A program made the position numbers and the translations under genes. From assembly GCF_016545825.1 (NCBI RefSeq), contig NC_052614.1:30529669-30593668 (forward strand): a DNA stretch of 64,000 bases, read 5' to 3'. Under the pieces are notes generated by a model, which saw nothing but the letters and a program-made list of their open reading frames with translations, searched no databases and was not told where the DNA came from. This document shows positions 1 through 11,700 of this stretch, one piece after another; the first letter of the stretch is position 1, and each line of letters begins with the position of its first letter. The DNA comes from Eucalyptus grandis. Lineage: Eukaryota; Streptophyta; Magnoliopsida; Myrtales; Myrtaceae.

Positions 1-199
1 AAAAACGAATGGTAGGTATCTCTTATCCGCAAGTCTCTGCGCAAGTCTCGCATGTCTCAATCTGTGAGGTGACGTTTATTCTTGGAGCTTTGTTGTGGAC
101 AGAGATTCCCCTGTCGATTTTCTAGCGAGTCTCGTCTCCATTTGATCCCATCAAGTTCGCACATGTAACATGTCCCGATTGAGCCATGACATCCATCCC

Positions 200-490
200 T
201 TTCCTTTTTCTTATGAATATGGACATCTATGAACACATGACCTTAACCTACATAGACCAAATGCAAGTAGTATCACCACCAAATGGTCCATGAATGTATC
301 CCCCAATTCCCTAAACGCTGCATGTCAACTTCAAAAGCTTCTGCTATAGTCTTATTTGGGCCTGCACATTACCTAATTCTTCAGGAGAATTATTCAACTT
401 TATGAATTGTGTTAAGAAGATGCTTGAGTGCATTTACGATTAGTCTTCCTACCAAAATAGTCGCAAAATTTTAAGCATATGAATCTACTA
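200..490. repeat. Local 0.4-0.5 kb repeat, unit 1
   Basis: First of six related units inside the duplicated blocks. Shared landmarks, in order, are a 'gaatatggacat' stretch, a 'ccccaattccc' stretch, a 'gcatgtcaactyc' stretch, a 'ggaggattattcaac' stretch and a 'ttagtcttcctaccaa' stretch. Others lie near 660-1000, 2290-2640, 23765-24040, 24230-24510 and 25880-26180, and a partial one at 14570-14760. No coding frame is shared by all units, so I read it as a non-coding repeat. Confidence 0.7.
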
Positions 491-659
491 TATCATAATT
501 GAAGTGTTTTTTTTTTTTTTTTAAGAATTATTGTCATAGTCCCCGAGGCCTTCACACAACGTTAGACATGATTAGCTAAGATCAAAGGCCATAATTTTTC
601 ACGGTACTTCTGCTGACCAAATTAGAGATATATCAACATCATGCTTTTGCCTTATTTTT

Positions 660-1025
660 GGATATGGACATGTGTGAACACTAGACCTTGACCTTATAGA
701 CTAAATGTGAAACAGTGTCACCACAAAATGGTCCCCAGCTGATCCCCCAATTTCCTCAAAGCAGCATGTCAACTTTTTTTTTCCCTTCCATATTGGGAGG
801 GTGGCCACTAGGGTTACCCCCAATGGTTAGCATGTCAACTTCAAAGACTTCTCTTATATTCTTATTTGAGCCTACGCATTCTTCGGGAGGATTATTCAAC
901 TTTATGAATTGTGTTAGGAAGATGCTTGAAATGAGCAATGGTGTCATAAGTGCATTTGCAATTAGTCTTCCTACCAAAATAGTCGCAAATGATTTAGAGC
1001 CAACAAAAAAAAAAAAAAAAAAAAA
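660..1025. repeat. Local 0.4-0.5 kb repeat, unit 2, with A-tract
   Basis: Second unit of the local repeat. It ends in an A-tract at about 1004-1025. The apparent small open frames across it on both strands contain poly-K or poly-F from homopolymers and are not genes. Its counterpart in the right copy is 24230-24510. Confidence 0.65.
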
Positions 1026-2289
1026 TTAAGCATAATGACGATCATCAGTATCGCTATAAATTTGATTGCCCATTTCTGTTTGAAAACCAATTAATAAGTG
1101 AAGGTATGATTAGCAAAAACAGATTATCATAAATTGGAGAAATGAAAGCCAAAATTGTCCAAATCAATTTGACCAATAGAAAAAAAGTATAAAAAAAAGT
1201 CCTAAACCTACGTGGCACGACGACCGGCGCTAACTTAAGAATTTTTAATAATATTTAAATATTTTTGAATTTTTTGAATTTTTTTCCTATTCCCTTGTCT
1301 TTGCCTTTTCTTTGTGCCGGTGGACATCACCAGCAGCTAGCCACCAACCACAGGCCATGGCCAGTGAGGGCTGGCCGCGCCTAAGCACCAGTTGTCCAGG
1401 TGAGGCCCCCTGCACCAGATGCAGTGAGGCCAACTCTTGCTCAGGCTAGGGCGACCTCGCCGCGCCTCACAGACATTTTTCTCAACTACTACCATGAAAC
1501 GATAGCCCTCCCCACAGAAAAGCAACTCTCTCTTTCAGAAAAGTCTTTGGCATGAAGTGAGCGACCTTGAAACTAAGTTATAACGATCCGGAAATGCTTT
1601 GCAAATCACGAGATGAATTGATTTGACTGGGATTGAGATACTTTGGGATTGCTGTTGCGCGTTACTTTGTGGGGAATGATCTAGGCTTAGGGCTTTTGAT
1701 TGCTGAAATATGATTATTTAAGTGAGAGTTAGCCAAAGAGGGAACTCTCTGTTTCAGAAAAGTCTTTGGCATGAAGTGAGCGACCTTGAAACTAAGTTAC
1801 TCATTACAATGACATGACATTAGAGAAAATCAATCATCTGCGTTCTGCATCACCCTTACTCTTATCTGCAATTATGTGGCCTAGTTCATCCAAAGGATCT
1901 AGGATGTCACATAAGGGAACGATTGTTCAAGTTCGTGTGAGGATGCTATCTATATATGAACAGAGGTTGTTCCTTCATATGTTCAGTGGATTCAGTCACA
2001 CAGATGGCTTTTGCCCCATGTGTGTCTTTCTCCGTGTTTGCACGCGTGTGTTAAAACTTCAGAATGGCCAATTTCAGCAGCAAAAAAGTTGAGCATATGA
2101 ATCTCCTATATCAGAATCGAAGATTTTGAAAAATTATGTACTGGTATTACTCTTAAAAGATAGACATAGTGTTATAATCCCTGAGGCCTTCACTTGATGT
2201 TAGACATGATTGGCTAATATCAATGACCATAATTTTTTTATGACACTTTCGCCGAGCAAAGGAAGATATGTCAGCATCATCCCTTTCCT
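1026..2289. other. Non-coding stretch between repeat units
   Basis: This part of the left block holds a GC-richer patch (1310-1480), a stretch beginning near 1481 that recurs at about 23160 and 24950, and a single copy of a sequence that is locally repeated in the right block at 25300-25485. I find no convincing exon. The 1814-2092 open frame is not conserved as a protein in the right copy, where tandem insertions change it. Confidence 0.5.
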
Positions 2290-2640
2290 ATTCTTTCGAA
2301 TATGGACATGTGTGAACGCGTGACCTTGACCTATATAGACCAAATGCAAATAGTGTCACCACAAAATGGTCCCCAACCGTATCCCCCAATTCCCTTAAAG
2401 CAGCATGTCAACTCCAAAAAACTTCTATTATGTTCCTATTTGAGCCTGCACATTACCTGATTCTTCAGGAGGATTATTCAACTTTACGAATTGTGTTAGG
2501 AAGATGCGTGAGATTAGCGATAGTGTCATAAGTGCATTTGCGATAAGTCTTCCTACCAATATAGTCTCAAATGATTTAGAGCCAGCAAAAAAATTAAGCA
2601 TAATGAGCAATCAGCAGTCTTGCTATACATTTGATTGCCC
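2290..2640. repeat. Local 0.4-0.5 kb repeat, unit 3
   Basis: Third unit. It matches 25880-26200 in the right block and carries the same landmarks in the same order. It leads directly into the 3' side of the decayed unrecognised gene, as do its relatives at 14570 and 26180. Confidence 0.65.
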
Positions 2641-2881
2641 ACCTCTATTCACAAACCAATTAACAATTGAAGGAATGATCAGCAAAAAGAAATGATCATT
2701 AATTTGGAGAAGGGAAAGCCACAGTTGTCCGAATCAATTTGACCCGTTCCCAGAAAGAAAGAGCAAGAAAACCAAGTCATGTGACAAAATTAAGCAGGTT
2801 ACGTACTCGGATCACTTGCTCCACTTCTTCCTCACGTCAAACGGTAAAAAATTTGTCGGAACTTAATCTTTATATTGACTT

Positions 2882-4688
2882 TCATTGTTTTAAGAGCGAA
2901 GGAGGTGAACAATGTACGTTAGGACAGAGAGCCGCCGCGCCCATTGCTGGGGATGTATTAGGGCGAGTTTGGTTCAGCCACCCCATGATGTGGATTTTGA
3001 TCCTATCCATTGTGTCGATGGCTGCAGTGAGGACTTCTCTTATCTTGCTGTGTTCACAGCAGTGTATTAGCCCTTCAGAGCACGCATTTGAAGGCATTAG
3101 GCTTTTCCCTTCTAATTTCGAAACCACAAGCAGGTGCCCAGTTGCATTGGCCTTCTCGTGGATGCGTCCAAGCCTGGCACAATTGACTGCAGATCCTTTG
3201 GTCACGGAGAAGATGCAGATGAAGCCCTGCGCAGGGGAACAAGTCAGATTAATTTTGTAGGAATATCATTAATTTCTGCAGGAATATCAGCTAATAAAAT
3301 GTTATTCTATGATTGTGATTATTACCTCTTCGGTTCGCTTAATGTCCATTCCGAACCGTGTTTCTCTGGGTCCGGGGGCTAGTTCTACAGAAACCTCAGC
3401 AATTCCGGGTAAAAACAATAATCTTATCCCATGAACCATTTGGACAGTCACGGTCTGGCTATGTTGCTACCCCAAACTAATTTCTTTTCCTGTGGGGATA
3501 TTCTCGCCCTTAGTGAAAAAAAGACAGGAAGTAATCACTCACCATGCAAGAATTAGAAGCTATATTGACAGATCTCAAGAGCTTGGCGAATAATCATAAT
3601 GGAAGAGAGAATTTACTGATGTGACGATCTGTTCGGTTTGGATGTTGACAATGACTAGAGGAATTCCTGAGGAAACCGATGCGGGGAACCAGGCCGTGGA
3701 CCAGGTTGTGGTGGCCTTGACGGTGTGTTCACCTGGCAGCGGCATAAACAGAATGGAGCTAACTACCGGAGACCGTTGATCAGGAAATTTGGTGACTTTC
3801 GCCTTCCAGTCGTATCTCATTCCTTTCTTCTTGAATCCTGCCGTGTCCACGTTCACCACCCGCCTGCTCATTTCTGCATTGTCAGATGGAAAGTCCTCAT
3901 CTTATCCCGTTGCACGATCTGTGCCCATGCTTGTCCAAATGAATGTTCAAGAGGTGGTATATATATATCTCTACCAGGCATCATCCTAGCAGGATGATTG
4001 TGTGGATGAATGTTTGCAGCACATTGGGATGGACTTCCATCTTCCTGGTTTTGTCTCCAGAACCTCTTGCCCAGTGAAAACATTCCGTGATTTACTCTCG
4101 TGAAGTTCTAGACTGAAGGTAAAATCAATCAAGTTTAACTAGAAATACTAAGAATACTGTCCAAAACTTGTTCAGTAAATGATGCATCAAATTCCAATCG
4201 TTTGAACAATAATAAAATCTATTTCATGAGATTACTCAGAAGTTGGCACGCCCCACATCTTTCATAATGTCTAAACCCTTAACATGAAGTGACGGTAGAT
4301 TTTGGAAAAAAAGCAAAATTTACCTTGCAATTCAGTACATTGTTCCAGGTTTAAATTCCCTAAAACTACCACGTCTATTGTCCATAGCGGCTTGGATCGT
4401 GAACTTTCTCCGGAGCATCGAGCCCTTAAGAGGCACTATTTGCACCTGGAGCTTAATCACACGGTCGCCCCTCCTCACCTTCATCCACAAAGTCTCAGCC
4501 TGCTGGCTGATCTTGCCGAGCTGCGAGTTGAACTCTGACGAGACTTTGGTTGGCATGAACTCATCCATGTCATCCTCTGCAAACCCTTCAATGATGTCCC
4601 CAGGCAGTGGTATGCTCTCGTCCCAGTCCTCCGGCACCTCCTGCTTCATCCATTTCACCCACAACACCGTCGTCTGAGCACTGCCCAT
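2882..4688 (-). pseudogene. Decayed unrecognised plant gene, copy 1
   Basis: On the minus strand the first exon (4688 to about 4320) encodes MGSAQTTVLW followed by a conserved acidic stretch containing EVPEDWDES, then QLGKISQQAETLW and a basic VRRGDRVIK segment. A second exon-like stretch (about 3930-3640) encodes TAGFKKKGMRYDWKAK and SGIPLVIVNIQTEQI. A third conserved stretch lies at 3205-2882. Three diverged copies keep these peptides, which points to a formerly coding gene. The first exon is frameshifted near its end by a two-base deletion, also present in the copy at 26497-28367 but absent from the copy at 15060-16521. I do not recognise the family and assign no function. Confidence 0.55.
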
Positions 4689-5211
4689 GTCGTCTCTCCT
4701 TCTGAGTCAGTACCTCTCCATGGAAACACTATTCACGCGCTTTATATCCTAGGATAGGTTTCACCGTTTGTCCTAGAGCAGTTTGCGACGATGTACGAAC
4801 ACTCCAATATCTGTATTTAGGACTTCACGTCCAGATCATATTCTCTCAACAGCTTGGAGACCCTTCCAATGCCATATGGTAACCAGTGTCATGTACTTAA
4901 TTAATTAGAATAATGACAAGCGAGCTGGCTAAGTTAGGTTACAAATTATAATAATTTGTGCGCTGCACTAAACAGCCGAACAGAGACCGTGCAGAATTTC
5001 ACACAAAACTATTGTACTCTCTTTCGAGGCTTAACAAGAAATTCTGATCACAGATCAAGTGTCTAATGCAAGAGAGTATCCGCCTTTGTCCTCGCTTTGC
5101 TCATAGCACCACTGTACACAAACGAAAATGTGCCGAAAGACGAAAGCATAAAACTCATCAAGGTCTCAAAGTCTCTGCAGCGTATGAATATATCCGACTT
5201 AGTATGTCGTA

Positions 5212-6615
5212 CTAGTCCGTTCTAGCGACTCCGTAGCAGATCTTGTCCAAATTTCGTTGCCATTCCTCGATCTCTGCTTGGGTGCGACTACTTTTCAGTT
5301 CATCTTCTCTCTTTAGCTGCTCCCTTTAATTCCAAGATCTTTCTCTCGATACATTGAACATGCAGAAAACCGAGATTTAACTGAAGTGGAAAATTTTGGA
5401 GGGGCAAAGTTCGATTGGAGAACCGAGAGAAACGAAAGGGAGTATAACCTTTCTATAAGGCCACGGCCCCACTTTGCCTTTTCGGCAAATTTTCTTGTCA
5501 ACGGTAGGACACAAACGCAATCTCTCAGCAGCCTTTTCGATCGGAAGATGGAAGTAACCTCTGACATCTGCCAGCATCATCTTTCCCGCTCTCTCCCTCT
5601 GCACTAATCTCAGCACATAAATACAGCCGTTTTAGAATAATGGAAGAAACAGATGAGTGCAATGCAAGCGACATCCGTTGAACAAGATCGTTATTCCAAA
5701 GGACAAGTCCTAGAGGATAAAGATTGATGGAGTAATCTATATTTCAACAGACTCCATGCAGAAACTGTTTGCGACGATAATTTGGCGACAAACAGAACTC
5801 CAGATATTGCTTCCACTTATATATAACAGTCGTAAGAGATTCATTGAAAGATATGATTGTTTATCTGAGCATAAAAGGCCGTACAGGACGCACATACACA
5901 GTATATAATTCTAGAAAAGCAATAACCTCTGCTGCAAGCCCGGTTTTATGAGGCTTCGCCTGTCATTCCTTAGGTTTTGGCTTGTTGTCCGTTTGCCGGG
6001 GATTCTCTGCTTCAAACAACGAAAAATACAAAACAATAAACAAAACGCATTCTACGGCTTCCAGCCATTCAAAAGATCCCCCGGAACTCGAATCTGATTC
6101 TACATGTGAGGCTGTTAATGTTGTGACTTGAAGAAGTGCGAATGGCTATGCATCACCTGAAACAGTCGGCGGCGGAGCGGAGGAGGTAGTTGAAAATAAT
6201 CGGCATTTACGTTGCCGTTGAAATCTATTCCTACGCACACAGCTTCATAGAACATGGCGAGCGGGTCCTGTTACATGAAGTAGCCAGCCAGTCTCCTTCC
6301 CTCACGGTATTGCCGCAGCATATCCTTCACGTTCTGTATGCTTTTCTTGCAAAAACTGAAATGGAAGCAAGAATGACAGGACCATATTGCTGCACGATAC
6401 ATATTCAGAACTACAATTTCCGAAAATAATAAAAGAATGTAATTTAACTTATTAAAGGAAGAGATTAACTGAAGTTCTTACTCAAACATTTGATACCAAT
6501 GCTCGCCGTTGGATGGTGTCGCACCAGGATTGTGCTGAGTGTCCAGAATCGCGTGACCGATCAGACTGACTCTTCCGTGTAGTTCGAGTTTTGTGGTATG
6601 ATTGGTTTCCACTAA
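5212..6615 (-). pseudogene. Decayed RWP-RK (RKD-type) transcription factor gene, copy 1
   Basis: The best exon (5603-5449, minus) encodes an RWP-RK DNA-binding domain: MMLADVRGYFHLPIEKAAE, then a cysteine-containing helix (LCPTV, KKICRKG), then WPYRK just before a possible splice site. The last exon (to a TAG at 5214-5212) encodes a helical tail with TQAEIEEWQRNLDKI, as in RKD proteins. Upstream exons at 6615-6480 and 6355-6157 encode conserved peptides such as QDPLAMFYEA and GIDFNGNVNADYF. A TAA at 6273-6271 interrupts the second of these, just before QDPLAMFYEA, and another stop lies near 5960. The diagnostic RWP is changed to PWP here. Family members are nuclear regulators of egg-cell or nitrogen-related genes; this copy is probably inactive. 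Confidence 0.65.
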
Positions 6616-6847
6616 ATGAATTTCGAAGAACTTATGTTAGAAAGTGTTGCTACAAAGAGCATTAGCAAATGGCAAACACCATCGGCTCGGGATCAATCAC
6701 AGAACTTGTCGACAGCGTTCAACCGTGCCTGAACTCATCACACAGACTAATTCGTCAAGAAAAGTTTCCACCCTATTGGAAGAATAATTGAATGCTTTGA
6801 GAGTATGAATGATCTCTTAAAGCACGTGACAACAATTGCCCTAAGTC

Positions 6848-7044
6848 ACCCACCCTCTGGTGATTGGGTTGGTGGAATCGCACGTTGGTCACACGTAAGG
6901 CTGGGGTTCGATTTCCCAATTCATAATGATGCATGACTAAAGCGGCGAGCCGTGGGAGGAGGGTCTCTGCGCTAGCACTCCGGTGGTTTATGCGTAGCTA
7001 CTGTCGACGGTTCCACGGTCATAAATTAAAAAAAAAAAAAAAAA
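6848..7044 (+). mobile_element. tRNA-derived SINE, left copy
   Basis: A short element with a pol III B-box-like GGTTCGATTTCCC near 6905 ends in an A-tract (7027-7044). It is flanked on the left by acaacaattgccctaagtc (6829-6847) and on the right by a mutated version (about 7041-7055). The counterpart at 30533-30725 has an almost perfect duplication of the same flanks. The insertion therefore predates the block duplication. Confidence 0.75.
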
Positions 7045-7085
7045 CTGCCATAAGTCCAGTCATTTACCTTTTTGTCCTTCTAAGG

Positions 7086-7112
7086 TGCCGCCTCTCTCTC
7101 TCTCTCTCTCGT
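7086..7112 (+). repeat. (CT)n microsatellite in leader-like stretch
   Basis: A pyrimidine tract typical of plant promoters and 5' leaders, followed by more CT-rich sequence to about 7140. The right block has the same tract at 30779-30798, upstream of NIP7. Confidence 0.7.
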
Positions 7113-8023
7113 TCATCACCCTCAGTTTCTCTCTCTCTCGCGTTCGGCGCCGCCTTTCCGCTCCGAGGTACTCTCTGTCCATGTGGGTTTCGTTCTCGTT
7201 TTCGATTCCTTCTTACAATGTCTCGAATTCGGTACTGCCGCGATTCTCTTGGGCCATACGTAGGAGGGCGACGGATGCCGTATCGACTGTCAAGTCCTGA
7301 TTTTTAAACCACAGAATCATCTATTGGCATCGAGATTGAGTGAAGTGGAAGACGGTGAGCTTGGTATCATCGAATTGTATATCGATAATGGGAATTGGGT
7401 TTTGGTGTGCTAGATGTAGGAGCTTTTCCCAGGGTCATATCTGCTGGTTTGGTCATTAGTAAGTCAGGACTTCTCACCTTCTTCAGCAGCTTATTTTGCA
7501 TGGAATTGGGGGTGTTGTTTTTCCTGATGTTTAGACGTGGACGAAGGTGGTGAAATCACTCGCACTCTGCATGCTTGATGAAATACCCAATTCAAGCCAA
7601 CACTTCTGGTGTTTAAACGGTTTTTTTGTATAAATATTTTCTGGATAGGAGTGTTACATTTTTGTTAAGCCTCGGCCCAAGAAGTAACTCTGAATGTTTG
7701 ATGAAATGCCTCGTTGGTGTAAATATTTAGTTCCAGCCAACACTTGAGGCGTTTAAACTTTTTTGTTTTGTATAATCGTTTCGTTTTTGTTAAGCCCCAG
7801 CCCTGGAAGTCACTGAGTTAAGGTTTAAAGTTTGTTCTTGTAGGCCGGTTCCGGGGTAGGCTGGTATTTTGGTTATTGACCTCCACCACCACCACGGGCT
7901 TACTATCCTGCTTCTAATTGTCCTTCTGCAAGTCATTCTCCGCCTGGGCATCTGCTTGCTGGTTATCCAAAGTGATCCATTTCTCTGCCTTTTAAAGTTC
8001 GTGACAGACTTCCGAAGGAGCTC
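7113..8023. other. Orphan copy of the NIP7 leader region
   Basis: It matches 30800-31676. In the right block this sequence leads to the NIP7 start codon and contains a plausible leader donor and an acceptor (ttgttcttgtag). Here the NIP7 coding region is missing and the sequence runs into a reverse-strand IscA exon. If the leader is the NIP7 promoter and 5' UTR, this is a promoter without its gene. Confidence 0.45.
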
Positions 8024-8113
8024 AAATCCCGAACATCCACCAGTTTCTACACTCAAGCGAAGCATTTTTTTTTCTTTAAGCAAACCTTCAGCAGCCTGAA
8101 GTTCTTTCATTCT

Positions 8114-8889
8114 CTGAAAAACAGTCCCAATGTCAGTCAGTGTTCGAATGACTCGACAAAACAAGGAAAATTACCATCACTAGGTTACTGAAATTAACGT
8201 TCTACGTATGCTGCAGACCCTACATGAAGAAAGTTATATCTCCGTCAGCTCTTGTTGCATGGTGCTCATCACGACTATCTTTGCCAGGTACATATAGAAG
8301 CCGCATCTTATGATGACAATGAAAGCACAATCATGTGTCAACCTGTACAACATTGAAACCTAAAGCCACTTCAAGACCTTTGCTGAATTGGGAAGCAATA
8401 TTCCACCTTTATTTCTTGAATGCATCTCATATGGGGTTACATGGGATATTTCCTAGGCTTAGCCTTACATTCCTTATAAGCATAGCTTCTCTGAGAAGGA
8501 TGTCATTGACAAGGTACTGTACTGCGGGTGCCTGCCACCCCTATGTAAAATCATTGACAAGATGAAAGTTTCACATATTCTGACAAGAAGGAAGTGTTAT
8601 AAAACAATATTGCTACCATATTTGCTGTGGAGAACTTAGCTCAAGTAGTAGAAGAAAAGTAAGGTTGCATGGTCCATCTCTCTTATATCCATTTGTACAA
8701 AATCAGGAACATCACACTAAAGTTGACATTATGACCTTAAATTGCTACAACACAGAGATCACAAGTGTTTTCATTCTTTCAGGCACATCTGGAAGTCAAT
8801 CAGATTCACGCCCTGCGTTAAGTGTGAGTCTGCTTCATATCCTTATACATCTACTAAGTCAATCTTTTTGAAATTAAGTGAAAAAATAC
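8114..8889. other. Intron-like sequence of the IscA remnant
   Basis: Lies between the two recognisable IscA exons. It is AT-rich with no long frame that I can support and no repeat that I noticed. Confidence 0.5.
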
Positions 8890-9084
8890 CAGGATGCAAG
8901 CATCTGTCATATGTACATCGTCCACAGATGGTGATGGAGAGGAAGAAACTTCATGAAGTGCAGAAGCAAAGGAAGAGCTCAAAAGCCTATGGTTCTCTCG
9001 AATTCGGCCAGCAAAAAACGGACTCATACGCTTCATCAATGACATTGACAATAACCGAGACATGTCTTGCTTCGCTTGGTGAAT

Positions 9085-9819
9085 CTGAAGAAAATAAATA
9101 TAAAAAACCATAGTAATTGTTCATCAACTATCATGCCATGCTGTATATTTCCAGGGTAGTGAACATCGGTCTTCTTCTACATAATTTGAGAATCCAAAAG
9201 AAATATTTTGTCAATTGACAATAGAAGTCACCACTATTATGGGTAGAACTGAGTTGCTTCAATATGAGCTAGACATTCTTTTTGATAAGTAAATATGAGC
9301 TAGACCTTTTCTTCTATAGGCATATATGAGCTAGACCTAATCAAACCATTTCAATGCATAGTCTCTGCTATGGTGAGCATAAATTAAAAATTCCCAATAT
9401 CCAGTCTGTATTTCAGCGTCAAAACCTTACAAGGAATTCTCATAACCCTATATTAAAGTAAGACTGGTGCAATTGGGAAATTTATCTCGTTACAAAAAGG
9501 GATGGAAGGGTATTTTCAACTACTGGGAGAAAAAGAGAAGGGCCTCAAAAGCAAAATGACACCAGCAAGTTCAATTACTAATAACAATTACATCTGCCCA
9601 CGTATAGGTTCATCTTAGTAAATCATAGATTCCACGTACTAATGCTTCTCATCAATTAGACACATAACAAAGTTAATCCCTCTGCTCCTCGTAACTTGAT
9701 AGTTATCTTCCCCTCATTCATGCATGCTGTTTCTACTACTATTCTTCCATCTGCGGCAGCCTTTTCAGTGACTGCCATAACTCAAAACATCCCAAGTACC
9801 AAGCATCAAGCATGCTCAC
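9085..9819. other. Intron-like sequence, no gene seen
   Basis: Part of the long first intron of the IscA remnant. AT-rich, with short repeats around 'gagctagac' (9270-9340). Nothing coding is supported. Confidence 0.45.
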
Positions 9820-10960
9820 AGAAACCCTTCTCATCAAATGACATGCCTGGGATGTTTTGTAAGAGATTTCACCGGCTATCAGCGACTCCAAATGGCAGTA
9901 ACAACAGCAAGGATTTCACCAAAATTGAAAAATGGAGGATTTAACAGAAATCTTACTCCCCCCTTGCCCAAGCATGCCTTGGCTATGCTTTATTGCGATT
10001 GGTTGAAGACACTGTCGAGTAAATTAACAATATATTTCCTAAAGTAAGATAATTTCTACTTGCCCTTCAATTGTTGAGCTACTTTTCTTACTGCTAGATA
10101 GTGCATAAGAATTTAAGAAACTTTGGAATCAATACAACTCAATTTTACGGCCCAAAGAGGAGCACAAGTTAGCATCTCAGATGGGATAAAATGCTTGGCT
10201 GAAATCACTGAATGCTTCAACAAGCCAGCTCAATCATAAGATGGGATAAAATAAGGATGAAAACTTGCAATCCAAGAGCTAAGCAGAAGCCAGGGACAAG
10301 AACTTCATGCGAAACCCAGAATCCTCTGAACTCCGGCAAACAAGCAGACAAAGAGAACCAAAATCAATCAACATGGAAATGGAGATTTGTAAGAGAAACC
10401 CTTATCACCAAATGACATGCCTGGGATGTTTTGTAAGAGACTTCAACAATAAGGATTTCACCAAAAATTGAAAAATGGAGGATTTAACAGAGACCATTTT
10501 CTCCCTTTACACAATCATGCCCTAACTACGCTCTATGCTACACCGTTGGGTAAATTAACAATGTACTTCTTAGATGTAAGATTCTTTCCGGGACAAAAAA
10601 CCAACCTAAGGCCTAAGGGTCAATATAAAGCTCTACAAATAGTTAAATAAATGTCTACTTGCCCTTCAATTATTGAGCTACTTTAACTTAAATTGGAAAT
10701 CAACACCTCTCATTTTTAGAGCCCAAAAAAGGAGCTCAAGCTAGCATATGCTTCAACAAACTAGCTCAACCATAAGGTGGGGAAAAAATGCTCTGCGCTA
10801 TAAGCTTTCTTCCATCGTCTTCACGTCCTGACTTTTTGCTCAAAACAAAGACGAAAAACTTGCAATCCAAGAGCGCCAAGCAGAAGCCAGGGACGAGAAT
10901 CACATGCGAAACCCAGAATCCTCCGAACTCCGGGCAAACAAAGGGAGACAAAAAGAGAAC
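9820..10960. repeat. Two-unit tandem repeat of about 0.58 kb
   Basis: The stretch from gaaaccctt (9821) to about 10395 recurs, shortened and diverged, from 10396 to about 10960. Landmarks are tgacatgcctgggatgtttt (9840 and 10414), 'gaaaaatggaggatttaac' (9927 and 10469), 'tctacttgcccttcaatt' (10053 and 10653) and 'aaacttgcaatccaagag' (10261 and 10857). It lies inside the long IscA first intron and at its exon 1 edge, so it probably arose by local tandem duplication of intron sequence. Confidence 0.75.
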
Positions 10961-11250
10961 CCGAAAACCGATCGACCCCGGAAAATACCCATCACTCACC
11001 CGCTCTCCGAGGAAGGATCCGTCGAAGCTGGAGCTCGCGTGGACCGAGCTCCGGCGCGTGGTTGCCCTACAGAGGCCTCGGAGAAGGGCCCCTCCGCTTC
11101 CGCGGGCGGCGGATCCCATGGCGAAACGGGGGCTCCCCGGTTGCCGATTCGAAGCGGTCGGCCTCGCGGGTTGGGGGCGGCGGCGATGCAGCTTCCGGGA
11201 AGATGGAACGACGGGCGGTGGTCGGAGCAGAGCACGTAATGTTCAGGCGA

Positions 11251-11254
<4 letters not shown>

Positions 11255-11291
<37 letters not shown>
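11255..11291. repeat. (GA)n microsatellite
   Basis: About 18 GA units just upstream of the first IscA-like exon on the minus strand. This is (CT)n in the direction of that gene and typical of a plant 5' leader or core promoter. Confidence 0.85.
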
Positions 11292-11293
<2 letters not shown>

Positions 11294-11339
11294 TTTCTAA
11301 GCCTCCAATCGAACCGGTCGTTTGATGCTGCCCACTTGG

Positions 11340-11700
11340 TTTTTCAACTATTTTTTTACCATGGTTTTTATCTTTATGATAATTACATAAATGCTGCCTA
11401 AACTATGGCTAAATATGCAATCTGATTCTAATTTAGTTTCTGACCTATATAAATAGATTCAATGATATCATTTAATTAATTCAAATTATGGATAATATTA
11501 AATATTTTCATATAATTTATGGACTAGATTGAATAAATACAAAAATTCAAGGAACGTATTACATAAATAAAAAATTCGAGGCCACATTATATATCGAGCT
11601 AAAATTTGAGATATCATTGAATAAATTAAAAGTTTAGAGACCACATTACACATTTGATCAAAATTCAATAGTCATTTGTGTCATTTTCCCTTTATATTTC
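11340..11700. repeat. MITE-like AT-rich element
   Basis: The phrasing of this stretch (alternating 'ccacatta', 'gaataaatt', 'aaaagttt', ending 'atttgtgtcattttcc') resembles the inverted-repeat element in the ankyrin intron at 20194-20861. The left end is not well defined. I see no coding potential. Confidence 0.4.

Larger units (their letters stand above)
1..8023. repeat. Segmental duplication, left copy
   Basis: This block matches about 21605-31676 in order and orientation, with only a few differences per 60-base line over long stretches such as 4740-5700 against 28400-29400. It begins at or before the window edge and ends at 8023, where the match stops abruptly inside an IscA-like exon. 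It carries, from left to right, three copies of a 0.4-0.5 kb local repeat, a decayed unrecognised gene, a decayed RWP-RK gene, a SINE and a CT-rich leader-like stretch. It lacks about 1.9 kb present in the right copy at 21850-23745, so that part was inserted on the right or deleted here. Confidence 0.85.
8024..11119 (-). pseudogene. Truncated IscA-type iron-sulfur assembly gene (IscA-like 2)
   Basis: Three minus-strand exons join in phase. Exon 11119-11000 encodes an Arg/Ser-rich leader (MGSAARGSGGALLRGL) and ends at a good donor (CGG|GTGAGT). Exon 9084-8890 starts after CTTCAG, encodes a second mitochondrial-type presequence ([17 protein letters not shown]) and VHMTDACI, and ends at CTG|GTATTT. 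Exon 8113-8024 follows TTTTCAG and encodes RMKELQAAEGLLK and MLRLSVETGGCSGF, the hallmark of A-type Fe-S carriers with the first conserved Cys. The match stops at 8024, so the rest of the domain with the C-terminal Cys-x-Cys motif is missing and replaced by duplicated-block sequence. The start could be 11119 or the inner ATG at 9063; the in-phase joining allows both. Intact members work in mitochondrial [4Fe-4S] assembly; this one should be non-functional. Confidence 0.75.

Noticed and set aside
1814..2092. Plus-strand frame with relatives at 23283 and 25344
   Set aside because: The three copies differ by tandem insertions and frame changes, and the peptide has no domain. It is a repeat, not a gene.
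2739..3260. 173-codon plus-strand frame
   Set aside because: It overlaps the conserved minus-strand stretch 2882-3205. Its relatives (15156, 26519) do not keep the same frame boundaries.
4378..4677. Plus-strand frame of 99 codons with relatives at 16256 and 28071
   Set aside because: It is the antisense of the conserved first exon of the unrecognised gene. The minus-strand peptides are the ones that keep a protein-like pattern.
6848..6960. tRNA-like sequence with B-box
   Set aside because: It is the head of a SINE with A-tail and target duplications, not a working tRNA gene.
7790..7990. Antisense continuation of the IscA frame into the duplicated block
   Set aside because: Beyond 8024 the peptide does not match IscA, and the same DNA occurs in the right block without IscA, so it is not part of the gene.
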